DNA from: Coix lacryma-jobi var. lacryma-jobi | Taxonomy: Eukaryota > Streptophyta > Magnoliopsida > Poales > Poaceae | Reading direction: 5' to 3' | DNA length: 64,000 nucleotides | Assembly: GCA_009763385.1 (NCBI GenBank) | Contig: CM019823.1 | Span: 95,367,104 to 95,431,103 of the forward strand | Shown here: piece after piece, positions 42,963 to 53,888 of the stretch | Numbering within the stretch: position 1 is the stretch's first letter | Layout of the letters: the number at the start of each line of letters is the position of its first letter | Notes under the pieces: generated by a model | Told to the model about the DNA's origin: nothing | The model's input: the letters and a program-made list of their open reading frames with translations, nothing else | The model's database searches: none | Made by a program: the position numbers and the translations under genes

Positions 42963-45000
42963 TGCGGATACATGGGTGTATGCCGAGTCTCTGAGTGATG
43001 AGTGATTGTCAACGGGTTTGATGCGCATGTTCTTTGGCTTGTGTTGTGCAGGTGTCGAGCACGGAGACAGTGATCGAGGGCAAGGTGAAGGTCAAGTTGA
43101 GACGTGTCGTGCCGATGGACTGGGTGCGATGAAGGATGGGCGTGCCGTGCGGCGGACGTGCCATGCCGATGGATCGAGCAGTGAAGGGCGGACGTGAGGC
43201 TTGGACTGAGGGACCGGAGTGCCTGAGGATCAGCTGTGGTGGCTGGCAGCCTGGGACAGCGACGAGCGGAGACTTGCGGGGCACGGTGTTGCTCGGGTCG
43301 AGGACCTGGGGACACGTGTCGGTGGACGGGGTGCACGGGCGGTGCATCCCCTCTACAGCTCCGGTTTGGTGGTTGAGCCAGAGAAAAACCAAGGTGGACG
43401 GTTTCCAGGTTTGGGCCTCAAAACCTGGGTGCTCGGTTTCCAGGTGAGCCACAAAACCTGGGCGCGAATGGTTTCCGAGTTTGGCCACAAAACTCGGGTG
43501 ATGGGCGGTTTCCGAGTTTGGGCCTCAAAACTCGGGCGCTGCGGTTTCTGAGTTTGGGCCACAAAACTCAGGCTGGAGGCTGGTTTCCCGGTTTGGGCCT
43601 CAAAACGGGGGTTGCTGGAAAAGGCTGGTTTCCCGGTTTGGGCCACAAAACCGGGGTGCAGAGCGAGGGCGGCACGTGGCGGCGATCCAGAGGTTGCGTC
43701 GAGGCAACGCTTCGGTCGTGCGGGCGTGGCCGTCGGATCTACCTACCACCGCGGGTTGGACCAGAATAGCCTTAGGGTTTAGCTGGTTCGCTCTGTAATT
43801 AGTTTAGAGAGGGGTAGAGTAGGAAATAGCTTAGTCTAGGTTAGTATAAGTAGTCCAGGGGAGACACCCTCCTCCCTATCTCAGTTTTAGCTATCTCAGT
43901 AGTGCTTTCATTTGCTAGGGTTTCCTGCTCTCCCGTCCCTGCTTTAGCTAGTTGAGATCCGCAGAGAGACTCCACTCTGTGTACTGTTGAGTTGAGGAAG
44001 TGAGGCCGTATCCTCACCTTGGAGCACAGATCGTTGCTTGTTTTGCGTCCTTGATTCGAACTCGTGGCTGTGTTCCGTTGTGTTCGTGTTTTTCGGAATC
44101 CTTTCTCCACGATTTTCCCGTCGCTTGATCTTTTTGCTCGGTTCATCTTTTGCAAATCCGTTTGAACCAAGTTGTTCTAGATCGTGAGGCACTTCTTTCC
44201 ACCGAAGGAATCATCCTCTAACCTCACAGTCTAGGAGATCGATCGATTTTGTCGTTTCGGGTCAAGTTTTCTCCCTTCCCCCGAAACTCTTCGATTCATC
44301 GATTTGGAGATAGGTTCGAGCCATGATCTCTTAGAGATAGCTCACTATACTCCTTGTGACTCATCTCACCAAGTTTGATCCCTAGAGGAATTGTTTTGGG
44401 TGAGATAGAGGCAAATCGGTGGACGAACGGGGCCTGCGAGTCGACCGGACGCTCAGTCGTCGGGTGACCGGACTCTCGGCGTCCGTGAGTCCGGTCGATG
44501 AACAGCACGTAGCCGTGTTCTTCACTTTGACCGGACGCTCGTTTCACATTTTGACCGGACGCGCCGCTCCCACTGTTCATCGTGCCTGTTCGTTTCTTCT
44601 GACCGGACGCACTGCTCTCGACCGGACGCTCCGTACACGTGAGTCCGGTCGCGAACAGTAAGGTTCCAGAGCCGATTTTTGTTGACCGGACGCGTCCGGT
44701 CCCTGCTGACCGGACGCTGGCCAGAGTCCGGTCGATCCATTTCGCGTGATTTCGTTCGCGGTTCGTTCGTTCTTGATCGGATTCGAGTTCCGTCTTTTGC
44801 GTTGGCTTTCTAGGGTTGTCTAGTGTCCCGCTGTGCTTCTAGGAAGCATCCACCCTACATCTAGGGTCGTGGACATTAGCAAGCTCTAGGGTTCGCTCTT
44901 GGGGTTGATTTTGGGACAGTGGCATCTAGTTTCCGAAAGGAATTTTGAAGCTCCCATTCACCCCCCTCTGGTCGCTTTCGGTTAGCTTCTCGGTCCTTCA
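42963..45000 (+). repeat. Sirevirus E 3' LTR
   Basis: 2,038 bp partner of 33359-35404 with the same arrays (hairpins about 43398-43662, GACCGGACGC about 44440-44740), telo-box and TATA-like box. Confidence 0.95.
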
Positions 45001-45005
45001 GTTTG
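45001..45005. repeat. Target-site duplication GTTTG, right copy (Sirevirus E)
   Basis: Pairs with 33354-33358. Confidence 0.93.
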
Positions 45006-45400
45006 GAACAATCACTAGAGCTAGTAATGGCATACCAGAAAGCATTCTTGTCATAATGAAAAGCATGGTCTACATCAAGATGGCAAGATGATCAATCCTA
45101 AAGCAGTGTTTAACGAAGTGCTCCAAGTCAGGTCATATTCCATCCCAAACATTCGAAATGCTATCCCATCATTATTCACTTTTAATGTGCATAAAACCAA
45201 TGGTTAAGTTCTTATGCCAAATTCAAGAATTTCAAAGAATCCTCCTCCCCAACCATTGGTATTGAAAATAGCATAAAATTCGAATCCATACCTGTTTCTT
45301 GAAAGAGGCCGGATCAATGACCTTTGTGTGAGAACACACTCACTGAGGAAGAATTTCCCCTCTCTTTGGCATTTAGCCTGAGGCCACTCTCGGTCTCCAT
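45006..45400 (-). pseudogene. Element D extra ORF (ATHILA ORF-1-like), N-terminal part
   Basis: Read on the minus strand with frame changes. A first METESGLRLNAKERGN stretch starts near 45400. Then come RYGFEFYAIFNTNGWGGGFF, NNDGIAFRMFGMEYDLTW, and DVDHAFHYDKNAFWYAITSS near 45080-45015, running up to E. The block continues across E into HNPTLHFMHYWMS (near 33320). Coding character is clear from the run of aromatic and charged residues and from continuity across the insertion. The family (ATHILA ORF-1 type, function unknown) is from memory. It starts about 330 bp downstream of the internal TATA box. It contains stops. Confidence 0.5.
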
Positions 45401-45728
45401 TACTCTAGGGGGAAATGAAGGGTACTAGCTCACTTCTTCCACCTCTCTCCTCTCATGAGCACTAGCATGGTGAGGTTCTTGGGAAAACCCTCACCCTTGT
45501 TGGACTTTTTGAAATGGGAGGCAAGCACTTCTTCATCTTACTAAAGATAAGCTACCAAGCTCTCTACCACTACTATGAAATAGGGACTATTTTTGGGTTT
45601 TGGTTTTTGGATGGCTACTACTAAGCTAAGCTTGAGAATGAACTTGCAACTAAGGAAGGAAAGGAAGAACTTGTGAGCTCGAGATGGTTCTGGTGGTTTG
45701 GTGTGGAGTTGAGCTCACAATGCAAGGG

Positions 45729-46373
45729 TATATATAGGGGAAGAAGGGCAAGTGGTGACCACCCATAGCATGGGTCGGCCGACCCCCCCTTCATGGCACT
45801 TTCAAATTTGCTTTTACTTTAGCCAGGGGACATGTCTAAAGTGAGTAAATACATTTTCAGGATGGGCCAACACATGGGTCGGCCGACCCCCCTACATGTC
45901 CCCTCAAACTTTAAACTTTGTGTCATCATGTGTCTAGTAAAGATGTAACTATGTTTGGTCCAAAGTTGACACAAATTTCAGAGATTCCCTTGCCTAGTGT
46001 TTGGTGAAAGAGAAAAGATGAAAGGCCAAAGTGGAGACATGTCTAAAGTGATTCCCATGGACCATGAGAGCACTAAGACATGCCTTTGGCTGGTTGTTGT
46101 GGTCCCAGGAGCATCCAACATAAAGAGGAACATCTCATGCTTAAAGAGTAAAGCAAAGGACCATTTCGTTTCAGATGTTGGCTTTGGTGATATGCATGAT
46201 GTTTATGAGCATGCTGAGTGGAATGTAGCAGGCTGCAGGAGGGCACCATGGTGGGATCAGCCGATCCCGCCTTGGATGCTCCTTGAGCACCAAAGTGTTG
46301 TGTCATACTCAGGGTACTAAGCCAGATAGAGCATGTGCCAGTGGGCCCAATGGTGGGGTCGGCCGACCCCACC
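45729..46373 (-). promoter_or_regulatory. Internal promoter-like module of element D
   Basis: In element sense: palindromes with core GGTCGGCCGACC at 46352-46373 (perfect over 22 bp), 45876-45889 and 45772-45785, a variant at 46253-46268 with changed but still matching arms (GGGATC/GATCCC), and then a TATA box (TATATATA) at 45736-45729. The D LTR U3 has the same palindromes followed by a TATA box. The module replaces the missing RT/integrase and precedes the extra ORF. Function inferred. Confidence 0.5.
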
Positions 46374-46747
46374 TTGGGGTGGTCCCACGGCTCAAATGTG
46401 TTACAAGTTATTGTCAAGGTGTTACTAGCATGGAATTTTTTTTTGTTGAAATGAAATATGCAGAATAAAGCTAAGTATGCAATTTAAGGAAAATGCAAGA
46501 ATTGAAATGCATGAAAAGTTAAATATGAGATAACTATTGATTTACCTTATCAACAAGGGCTCCATGTTTCAGGTCCGTAGAGCAGGACCTCTCCGACTTG
46601 TCATTCATTGGGTGCTTCGGTCGGTCCCGGAGATGGAGACCGTGGTTGCACCTCGTCGGTGAGTTCTTCTTTTACTTCAGCTTTGTTGGCCGACTCGCTC
46701 TTTTTCTTGTTCCTACGGCATGGGCGACAACGACGATGGTTGTTGTC
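46374..46747 (-). other. Non-coding spacer after element D protease
   Basis: Between the protease stop and the palindromes. From 46556 down, the element strand reads TGTTGATAAGG, vaguely like an LTR start of this family, with no good polypurine tract before it. Nothing else recognised. Confidence 0.4.
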
Positions 46748-47446
46748 TCAAGGTTCTTTGCCCTTCCCCTGCATGTTAGCTTTATAACCGTTGAATGGAC
46801 ACTTTACCTTATATTCCGGGAATTGGAGGTGAAGTTGGCCGGATCCCACATAGATGACGGCGTTAACCGTATTAAGGAACGGCCTTCCCTGGATGATCGC
46901 GACGTCTAGATTGGATCCCATGTCCAATATAAGGAAATCGACGGGGACGTAGCTGTTTTGGACTTTGATGAGAATGTCCGTTGCTAGTCCCTCGGGGAAC
47001 CGTAGCGTCTGATCGGCCAGCTGCAAACGAACAAATGTAGGGAGCAAAGGTCCCCCTAGTAAGTTATCATACGTTACCTTGGACATGATGTTGACACCCG
47101 ATCCAAGGTCGCAGAAGGCGTCGTGGAAGACTTGTGGTCCAATCTGGGAGGTGATGGTCGGCAGGCCTGGATCTTCCTTCTTGGTGATGAAGGGTGCATC
47201 GAGTAGATAGCCCCAATTTGACCGGAGCGGAGGCTTACCGTACCTCGTAGTAACCAATTTTACACCATCTATTGGATCTTCGGGTTTCCCTGGGATCTTA
47301 CCTTGCTCATAGGATGGGACAACTGCTGCTAGTTGAGCTAATTGTTTTTCTAACATTTTATTAAAGCTCAATTGATTTTTCATAGCAGAATTAAAGCTAT
47401 CCATTTTCTCATTTATATTTTCAAGAATCTTATCATTAGCCATCAT
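46748..47446 (-). pseudogene. Element D protease region
   Basis: Open for 232 codons to the stop at 46750-46748. An N-terminal helical linker (NINEKMDSFNSAMKNQLS) leads into a retroviral-type aspartic protease: FCDLGSGVNIMSKVTYD holds the active-site region, followed by TDILIKVQNSYVPVDFLIL and IIQGRPFLNTVNAVI. Athila-type proteases usually read DLGASVN, so this variant fits the lineage. A frameshift near 47500 separates it from the gag knuckle. No RT follows, which is why the element is called non-autonomous. Confidence 0.8.
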
Positions 47447-47535
47447 CTTTTATTAATACTATCATTATTTTAGATTGGCCTAAGACAAGATCTCTTAAAG
47501 AAGGTTGGTTATTATAAGAATTATTGAAATTATTG

Positions 47536-48647
47536 CTATAAACCGTTACCTTGATTTTGGTAGAAGGGGCACGAATTCCATCCTTGTTGTTGTTGTTGGG
47601 GCCGGTACCTGTTGTCGTTGGCGTTGTTGATGAAGCTCACTTCCTCCTTCGTTTCAGGACAATTATTTCCCGAATGGTCATTGCCTCCGCATACCTCGCA
47701 CCAATGGTCAGCTTCGACGGCTCGTGCGGTTGCATAAGGTTGAACGACCTCTTGTTCCCTCTTGGAACTTTCTTCTACTTTCTTCATCAGGAGGTCCATC
47801 TTCGCGCAGAGCATGTCCACCTCATTGAGAGCATGAACACCCTCTCTTCTTTGGCTGAAGACGTTCCTCATTCCAACCTTGGTTGGTAACCATCTTCTCT
47901 ATGAGGTCCTTGGCATCTCTCACATTGTGTTTGTAAGAATGCCCCTCCAGCGGCTGCATCTAGGTGACTACGGGCCATACCGGTCAGGCCATGGTAGAAA
48001 CCTTGGATGATGAGCCACTCCTCTATCCCATGATGAGGACAGGCGCGAATGTACTCTTGTAGACGTTCCCATGCTTCGGGAATCGTCTCATCAGCTTGTT
48101 GCTGGAAGCTGGAAATCTTTCCACGAAGGGCGCTGGTCTTGCCCATCGGGAAGAACTTCTTGAGAAATGTGTTGGCGCACTTCTCCCAAGTGGTGGCTTC
48201 ACTCTTGTTGGCGTAGAACCATTGCTTCGCCTTTCCCAATAACGAGAATGGGAAAAGACGAAGACGGATGGCTTCTGCAGACACATTCTTCATAGTGAAG
48301 GTACCACATACCTCCAAGAAGTGTTGGAGATGGGCGTTGGCGTCCTCATGCGGCTTCCCACAGAATGGATTGGCTTGCACCATGTTGATGAGAGCTGGCT
48401 TGAGCTCGAAAGTTGCATCCCCCAAGTTAAGCTGCGGACCTGTAGCGACATTGTCAGCCGACGGCGCAGAGTACTCGGAGATGGTCTTTTGGGCCATGGC
48501 TTCTCTTCTAGCTGGTGCAGAAACTTCCTCCTCGAACGGATTCTGGTTCGAGATGAACCTCTGAGGTGGAACTTGACGAAGTCTAGTCCTCCTCAACAAC
48601 TGCTCAGGATTTTCAATGAAGTTCGACGGCAGTTCGAAACCGCTCAT
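47536..48647 (-). pseudogene. gag: Element D gag (Athila-like)
   Basis: Start at the ATG at 48647. The Ty3 Gag domain lies at about residues 80-250 (FELKPALINMVQANPF, AIRLRLFPFSLLGKAKQWF, EAWERLQEYIRACPHHGI, IIQGFYHGLTGMARSHLD), wording typical of Athila-lineage Gags. After a frameshift near 47870 the reading continues with a helix, the CCHC knuckle CEVCGGNDHSGNNC and a Gln-rich tail. It would form the particle shell and bind RNA. Confidence 0.85.
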
Positions 48648-48772
48648 ACACCTACTAGTTTCACGATAACAAAAAGAAACTAGACATGTGAGGGGTTAGC
48701 CCCTATACTAATTGATGACTAATATATAGCAGACTCTGGATTCACTCTCTCTAAACTCCTAGGCTGTTGCTT

Positions 48773-48790
48773 TCCCCGGCAACGGCGCCA
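48773..48790 (-). other. Primer-binding site of element D
   Basis: The minus strand reads TGGCGCCGTTGCCGGGGA, the Asp-tRNA type primer site known from Athila elements, eight bases inside the 5' LTR. Confidence 0.9.
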
Positions 48791-48935
48791 GAAATGCTTG
48801 TTGGTATTTCTTAGCGTCGCTACTAAGAATAGAGTTTTAATCTATCCCTGACAACGGCGCTAGAAATGCTTGTTGACACTTCTTAGCGCAACCACTAGAA
48901 CAAGACTATGGAGCCTAACCCCAGCAACGGCGCTA
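48773..48935 (-). repeat. Tandem repeats of the PBS/LTR junction in element D
   Basis: The genuine primer site and LTR edge (48773-48810) are followed inside the LTR by two imperfect copies of the same junction, around 48846-48885 (GACAACGGCGCTAGAAATGC then TTGTTGACACTTC) and around 48915-48950 (CAGCAACGGCGCTAGAAGTG). The 3' LTR has them near 29216-29255 and 29285-29320. Confidence 0.8.
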
Positions 48936-50735
48936 GAAGTGTCTTGGTGGTAAAACTATTGACTATTGGATAGTTCCGCAAGCGCACAGAATATACCGAT
49001 GTAGCACTTCACCCGGGAGTATTCCAAGGTATCGTTATTTATTTTATCCCAAAGGAAAGCAAGCTAGGAAAGATGTAGAGAGAGGAAAGATAGATCCTTT
49101 AGTTTTACTATACTCTATTATCAGTTAGAGAAGCAAAAGGGGGTAAGTGGATATAAGGGAGGATAGATAGATAAGATAAATAAGTTAAGCAAAGAGTATA
49201 TGATATGAAAGATAACTTTAGTAGAGTTAGCTAGGTGGGAGGACAACGAGTGAGTATAAAGTACTCCTATGTTTCTACCTTTACTCCTGTGAACTAATCC
49301 TAATTAAATAGATGACTTAACTAGATTGACGCCTTGCTACTTGTGTGAGAGGGATAACGAGAGAGTAAAGCGATAGAAGGTTGTTCACCTAACCCAGTAC
49401 TCAAGTGGATATTTGGCTTATGGACGCCTTACCTTTTAAAAACTAGCCTGAGTTCACGTGAGGGGATCTAGGTAGCCAGGCAAAATCTGTCACCTTTTGC
49501 CCATGCGCCCCTACTGTCCGTGCAAGCCAGCGGTAGTCAAAGATAAGATAAATATGAGCACCACGCTCACACTTATCTACACCTTTAGCTATCGATCAAA
49601 ATAGCTAAAGCCCCTATCCTAGGATAGGACGATGACGCACACACAAGAAGCTATTTAAAGGAAATCAATCTAACTAAGACAACTATAGAACTAAGATAAG
49701 CACCACAACAACTGTATAAATATAGACTTGTACTAAGTAAATACTTAAATAAATACTTGGAAAGTAAATACTTAAGTAAATGTAAAGTAAAGTAAAGAAA
49801 GAATAAAAATTAAATAAATAAAGTCTTACAAAAGAAGAAAGATACAAGGGCTATACCAGACTCCCATAAGACGACTCCGGAGACCCGAGCTTCGCCCGAC
49901 TCGACTCTAACACCCACTCTAGACTAACTACTACTACTCTTGCTTGATCTCCCTTGAGAGTGGAGATGTGTGAGATATCTTGGGGTGTGTAGAATGAGAG
50001 GGTGAAGGCCTCTATTTGTAGTGGAGGTGGAGTAGGGGCTACTCCGGTGCCACGTCAACGATCCGCGTGCTCCCCATCTCTCAACCCTTGGATCCACCGT
50101 CATTGTAACCGCCACCGCCATGGATGGATGGCCTTGATTTCTTCACGTGTGAAACATGTGCAAGCAACCGACATTCGATGGGTTTCACCATGGGGTCGGT
50201 CGACCCCTGTCTCTGACATGTGGGCCTGGGGTACATCTTTTAGAAGGTGCTGATGTCATCCTGAGGAATAGTGCTATTGGGTCCCACCAAGCGGGGGTCG
50301 GCCGACCCCCCTATGACAGGGCTAGCCCACCTTCTTCTCTCCCTTGGTGACCCCACATGTCATGGAGCAAGTCTTGTGAAGTTGGTTGCATTTGGTTTCC
50401 GGTGTGGACCCATGAATCCATGTGCTTCTCATCTTGTACCATTGAGCAAAAGCACATGATTGATCCAATGGTTGATATTGGCTTGAACATGCTTCTCTTG
50501 GATCATGCCATGTCACCATGGCCGAGGTGGCCCAAAGGTAGGGTCGCCCGACCCCCTTGGTGGGCCCACTTGGCCTCATTTTGTTCATTTTGCCATCTCC
50601 TACAAGTTCACAAGCTAAGAGTACAAGTGGAACTTATTAGTGATAAATATGCTCATGATATGCTATTCTTCCTTGAAACCGAGGCCTGTTGACGGTATTT
50701 TGATAAGGTAAAACATGCTATAACTTCTGTCAACA
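48799..50735 (-). repeat. Element D 5' LTR
   Basis: 1,937 bp partner of 29167-31094. Palindromes at 50541-50554 (imperfect), 50293-50310 (perfect 18 bp) and 50192-50207. The TATA position 50013-50020 is mutated to TACAAATA in element sense. Confidence 0.92.
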
Positions 50736-50740
50736 CACCA
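50736..50740. repeat. Target-site duplication CACCA, right copy (element D)
   Basis: Pairs with 29162-29166. Confidence 0.92.
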
Positions 50741-52392
50741 CCTCCACCTGCTATTCCGCAAGCATCGACTTCTACTACGACGACTCACGGCCCCAACCCC
50801 TCTTCGTCGACTACTTGGGGCCGTGGGATCCGCCACCTCGGGCTGTAACTTTTGTACCCGGGGAGGCACCAGTTGCTGTTGAGTGGGAGATTTCTTCAGC
50901 TCGGGAGGCACCACGACACATCCAGCGCCAACACCCGCCTCAACAGATGATCGGCAGCATCGACGAACATGTCACTTAGTCAAGGTCACAGCAAATCTCT
51001 CACTTTGCTCATTCTGCATTTGTTGCTGATTTTGAACCTCGAGATGTTGAACACGCTTTATCTGATCCTGATTGGGTTAATGTCATGCATGAGGAGTTAG
51101 AAAATTTTGAAAAAAATAGGGTTTGGAATTTGGTTCCACCTCCTTCTGAGTGTCACCCTATTGGTACAAAATGGGTTTCCAAAAAAACAAGGAGAGGATG
51201 GCCACATTATGAGAAACAAGGCCAGACTTGTAGCCCAGGGGTATAGTCAGAAGGAGGGATAGACTATGAGGAGACTTTTGCTCCCGCAGCTCGTTTGGAG
51301 GCAATTAGGATACACTTGGCTTTTGCTGCGTCCAAAGGGTTTAAACTTTTTCAAATGGATGTCAAGAGTGCCTTCTTAAACGGCTACATAGGAGAGGAAG
51401 TGTATGTAAAACAACCCCCCGGTTTTGAAAATCCCAAGTTTCCAAACCATTTTTTAAACTTCACAAAGGTATGGTTTGAAACAAGCCCCTAGAGCCTGGT
51501 ATGATAGGTTGAAAACCTTTTTGCTTGCTAAGGGTTTTAAAATGGGATGTGTGAATAAAACGCTTTTTCTTCTCAAGCAAAGCAATGACACTCTCTTGGT
51601 CCAGATTTACGTGGATGATATCATTTTCGGTGGTTCTTCTCACGCTTTGGTTGCCAAGTTTGCAGATCTTATGAGTAGGGAGTTTGAGATGAGCATGATG
51701 GGCGAGTTGACATTCTTTCTCGGATTGCAAATCAAGCAATCCCGAGAGGGGACGTTTGTGCACCAGGGCAAGTGCACCAAGGATATCCCAAAAAAGTTCG
51801 AAATGGGTGAGGCCAAGCCTCTTCCAACACCCATGTCGACCACGACGGCCCTGGATGCGGACACAGATGGAGAAGCTATGGACCAGAAGGAGTACCAGAG
51901 TATGATCGTGTTGCTGCTGTACCTGACGGCGACACGCCCGGACATCCTGTTCGCGGTGTGTCTCTGCGCGATTTCAGTCATCGCCGCGCACCTGGCACCG
52001 TCAGGCGGTCAAGCGCATTATGAGGTACTTATGCTTCACTCCAGAATTTGGGATTTGGTATTCTGCTTCCTCCACCCTCTCCCTTTGCGGTTATTCTGAT
52101 GCCAATTTTGCTGGTTGCCGACTTGATCGCAAGTCCACATCCGGGACTTGTCAGTTTATTGGTTCTTTTCTTGTATCTTGGTCTTCTCGCAAGTAGTCTA
52201 GCGTCGCCCAGTCTACCACAGAGGCTGAGTATGTTGCTGCGGCTAGCTGTTGTTCTTAATTGCTTTGGATGATGGCCACTTTGCGTGATTTTAGTCTGAG
52301 CTTTTCTCGCGTTCCTTTGCTTTGTGACAACACGAGTGCTATTAGCGTTGCTAAGAACCCTGTGCTGCATTCTAAGACCAAACACATTGATG
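50741..52392 (+). pseudogene. Sirevirus C pol, second part (RT and RNase H), truncated
   Basis: Linker rich in Pro and Ser to about 50980, then RT: HSAFVADFEPRDVEHAL, EELENFEKNRVWNLVPPP, FQMDVKSAFLNGYIGEEVY, KQAPRAWYDRLKTFLLAK and the catalytic QIYVDDIIFGGSSHA near 51610. The RNase H region from about 52020 has GYSDANFAG-type and STSGTCQFIGS motifs and ends at NPVLHSKTKHIDVH, where homology switches to antisense gag of F. Frameshifts and stops are present near 50980, 51180, 51260, 51470, 51970 and 52195. All domains are recognisable; it is not functional. Confidence 0.87.
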
Positions 52393-53827
52393 TGCACATC
52401 TCGCACTCGGCATCCTCAGACACGACCACGGTGGACTTAGCAAACTCAAGCTCCCTCACCGTGTCCTCCCACTTCTGCCTAAACTCCTTGCGCTCTCTAG
52501 CAGCACGCCTAAGCAACTTATCTTGACTAAGCAAGGCGGCAGTAAGCTTCTCAACCTCAGCAGAAAGCTCGTCGTGGGTGAGGGATACCTGGGAGGTGTC
52601 GTCGTCGTTCTGAGAGGAGTCCTCCAGCTTGCCGTCGACCTCATCACTAAGGGCTATGGTGCAGAAGCCGTCGTCGTCGGCGAAGAAGCAGAGACCGTTC
52701 AGCTTGTCCTCGATCCTCTTCTTCTTCTTCTCGGACTCGTCATCGCTTGAGCAAGCGGAGTCGTCATCCGAGCTATCGACGTCGCTGAGCGTGGCGAAGA
52801 ACGCACACTGCTCAGCCTGGGCCTTCTCCAAATACTTCTTCTTGATGTACTCCATGTCGAAGCCGCCCCTCTGCTTGTGCCTCGCGAGGACGTACTTCTC
52901 CTTGCGCTTGCTGGAGTCGTATTTGTGCCCATGATCGCCCTTCCCAGATGTGTTCTTCTTCTTGGGACAGTTGGCGATGAAGTGGTCGGGGTCGCCGCAC
53001 TCAAAGCATCCTGAGCATCCTCCCCCGCGGCGACGGTTCATGCGGTTGTTGTAGAACCGCGAGAACCAGTTGGCGAGCATCGCCAACTCGTCATCCCCAA
53101 AAGACTCCAGCTGGTCCTCTGTGACAGAAAAGAGTGAAGAGAGTGCAAATCCTCCAGAGGGGTTAGCAGAAGAGCCAGAAACCAAAGCCATAGTCGGGCC
53201 AGAAGGATTTTCATAAGAAGCCCTCGACATGGCGTCAATCTCACTAGACTTGAGCTTACTAAAGAGCTCGTCGCAAGTGAGGGTCTCATAGTTAGACGAT
53301 TCAATGATCGCCTGGACCTTTGAGTCCCACACTGACCGATCAAGAGTGTGCAAAAGCATGAAAGCCCTCTCATGATCGTCAAAAGGCAACAGCTCCTTGT
53401 TCGCTCTCATCTTGTTGACAATGACCTGAAAGCAAGCGAATAAACTCTCTATGCTCTCGCCAGGCATATGTCGAAAGTTCTCATACTCCCGCTTGTGCGA
53501 CTCGTAGAGACGGGATTTGACTTGAGTGGTTCCCTCATGGAAGCGCATGAGGGTCGCCCAAATCTCACGAGCCGTGGGGAGGTGAGAAACGCGATCAAAC
53601 TCAAACATGCTCAAACAGGAGAAAAGAGCGTTATGCGCTCGGCTATTGGCATCGTGCTCATCCATTTGGAGCTGAGAGACACGAGCAGCCAAAACAACGT
53701 AATCAACCTTGTTGCAAATCTCCCAAACAGAAGAGCCCATGCTCTGAAGATAGGCCGACATGCGTATCTTCCAATACGCATAGTTCGTCCCATCAAAGAA
53801 CGGCGGTTTGCCCACGCCGCGATCCAT
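52393..53827 (-). pseudogene. gag: Sirevirus F gag, N-terminal part, open but truncated
   Basis: ATG at 53827 (MDRGVGKPPFFDGTNYAYW). Uninterrupted through the copia Gag domain, CCHC knuckle CFECGDPDHFIANC (about residues 280-293), basic region, acidic DSSDDDSACSSDDE stretch and the start of the helical region, to ECEMCT near residue 475. The open frame goes on to 52256, but these last 45 or so residues are antisense RNase H of Sirevirus C and not Gag. It is the least damaged Gag N-terminus of this group here. Confidence 0.88.
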
Positions 53828-53876
53828 GTCGCCTTCTGTGGATATGGAACTGGCTAAGGTGGAAGATCCTTAACCT

Positions 53877-53888
53877 GCTCTGATACCA
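53877..53888 (-). other. Primer-binding site of Sirevirus F
   Basis: The minus strand reads TGGTATCAGAGC, a full match to the copia initiator-Met primer site. Confidence 0.92.

Larger units (their letters stand above)
33359..45000 (+). mobile_element. Sirevirus E: structurally complete Ty1/copia element, 11.6 kb
   Basis: Plus-strand element with two LTRs (33359-35404 and 42963-45000), exact 5-bp duplications, primer site, a 2.7-kb gag, a 3.2-kb pol, a 1.6-kb 3' non-coding region with five extra polypurine-like motifs, and the polypurine tract at 42953-42962. Size and layout are those of Sireviruses. All domains can be found, but gag and pol each need several frame changes, so as written it is not coding-competent. 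The LTR pair differs by both substitutions and small indels, so it is older than S but younger than D. Confidence 0.95.
29167..50735 (-). mobile_element. Element D: non-autonomous Athila-like Ty3 retrotransposon
   Basis: Minus-strand element with LTRs 29167-31094 and 48799-50735, ends TGTTG...CAACA, 5-bp duplications, an Asp-tRNA type primer site (48790-48773), gag (48647 down), protease (to 46748) and an extra downstream ORF (about 45400-45006 and 33353-32438, split by E). Net length without E is about 9.9 kb. The reverse transcriptase, RNase H and integrase that should follow protease are absent, replaced by about 1.7 kb of non-coding sequence, so it would need enzymes in trans. Gag wording, primer site and extra ORF point to the Athila lineage. 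Confidence 0.88.
23053..52392 (+). mobile_element. Sirevirus C, interrupted by D and truncated in RNase H
   Basis: Plus-strand element with 5' LTR 23053-25117, primer site, gag and pol to 29166, then D, then pol again from 50741 to about 52392, where it is joined to Sirevirus F. The 3' non-coding region and 3' LTR are absent. It inserted in the gag of B after ACTAC (23048-23052); the second copy of that duplication is not in the window. Removing D and one CACCA joins the two pol parts without loss. Confidence 0.88.

Noticed and set aside
52256..53827. A full 523-codon gene on the minus strand
   Set aside because: Only the first 475 or so codons are Gag; the tail is antisense RNase H of Sirevirus C created by the junction near 52393.
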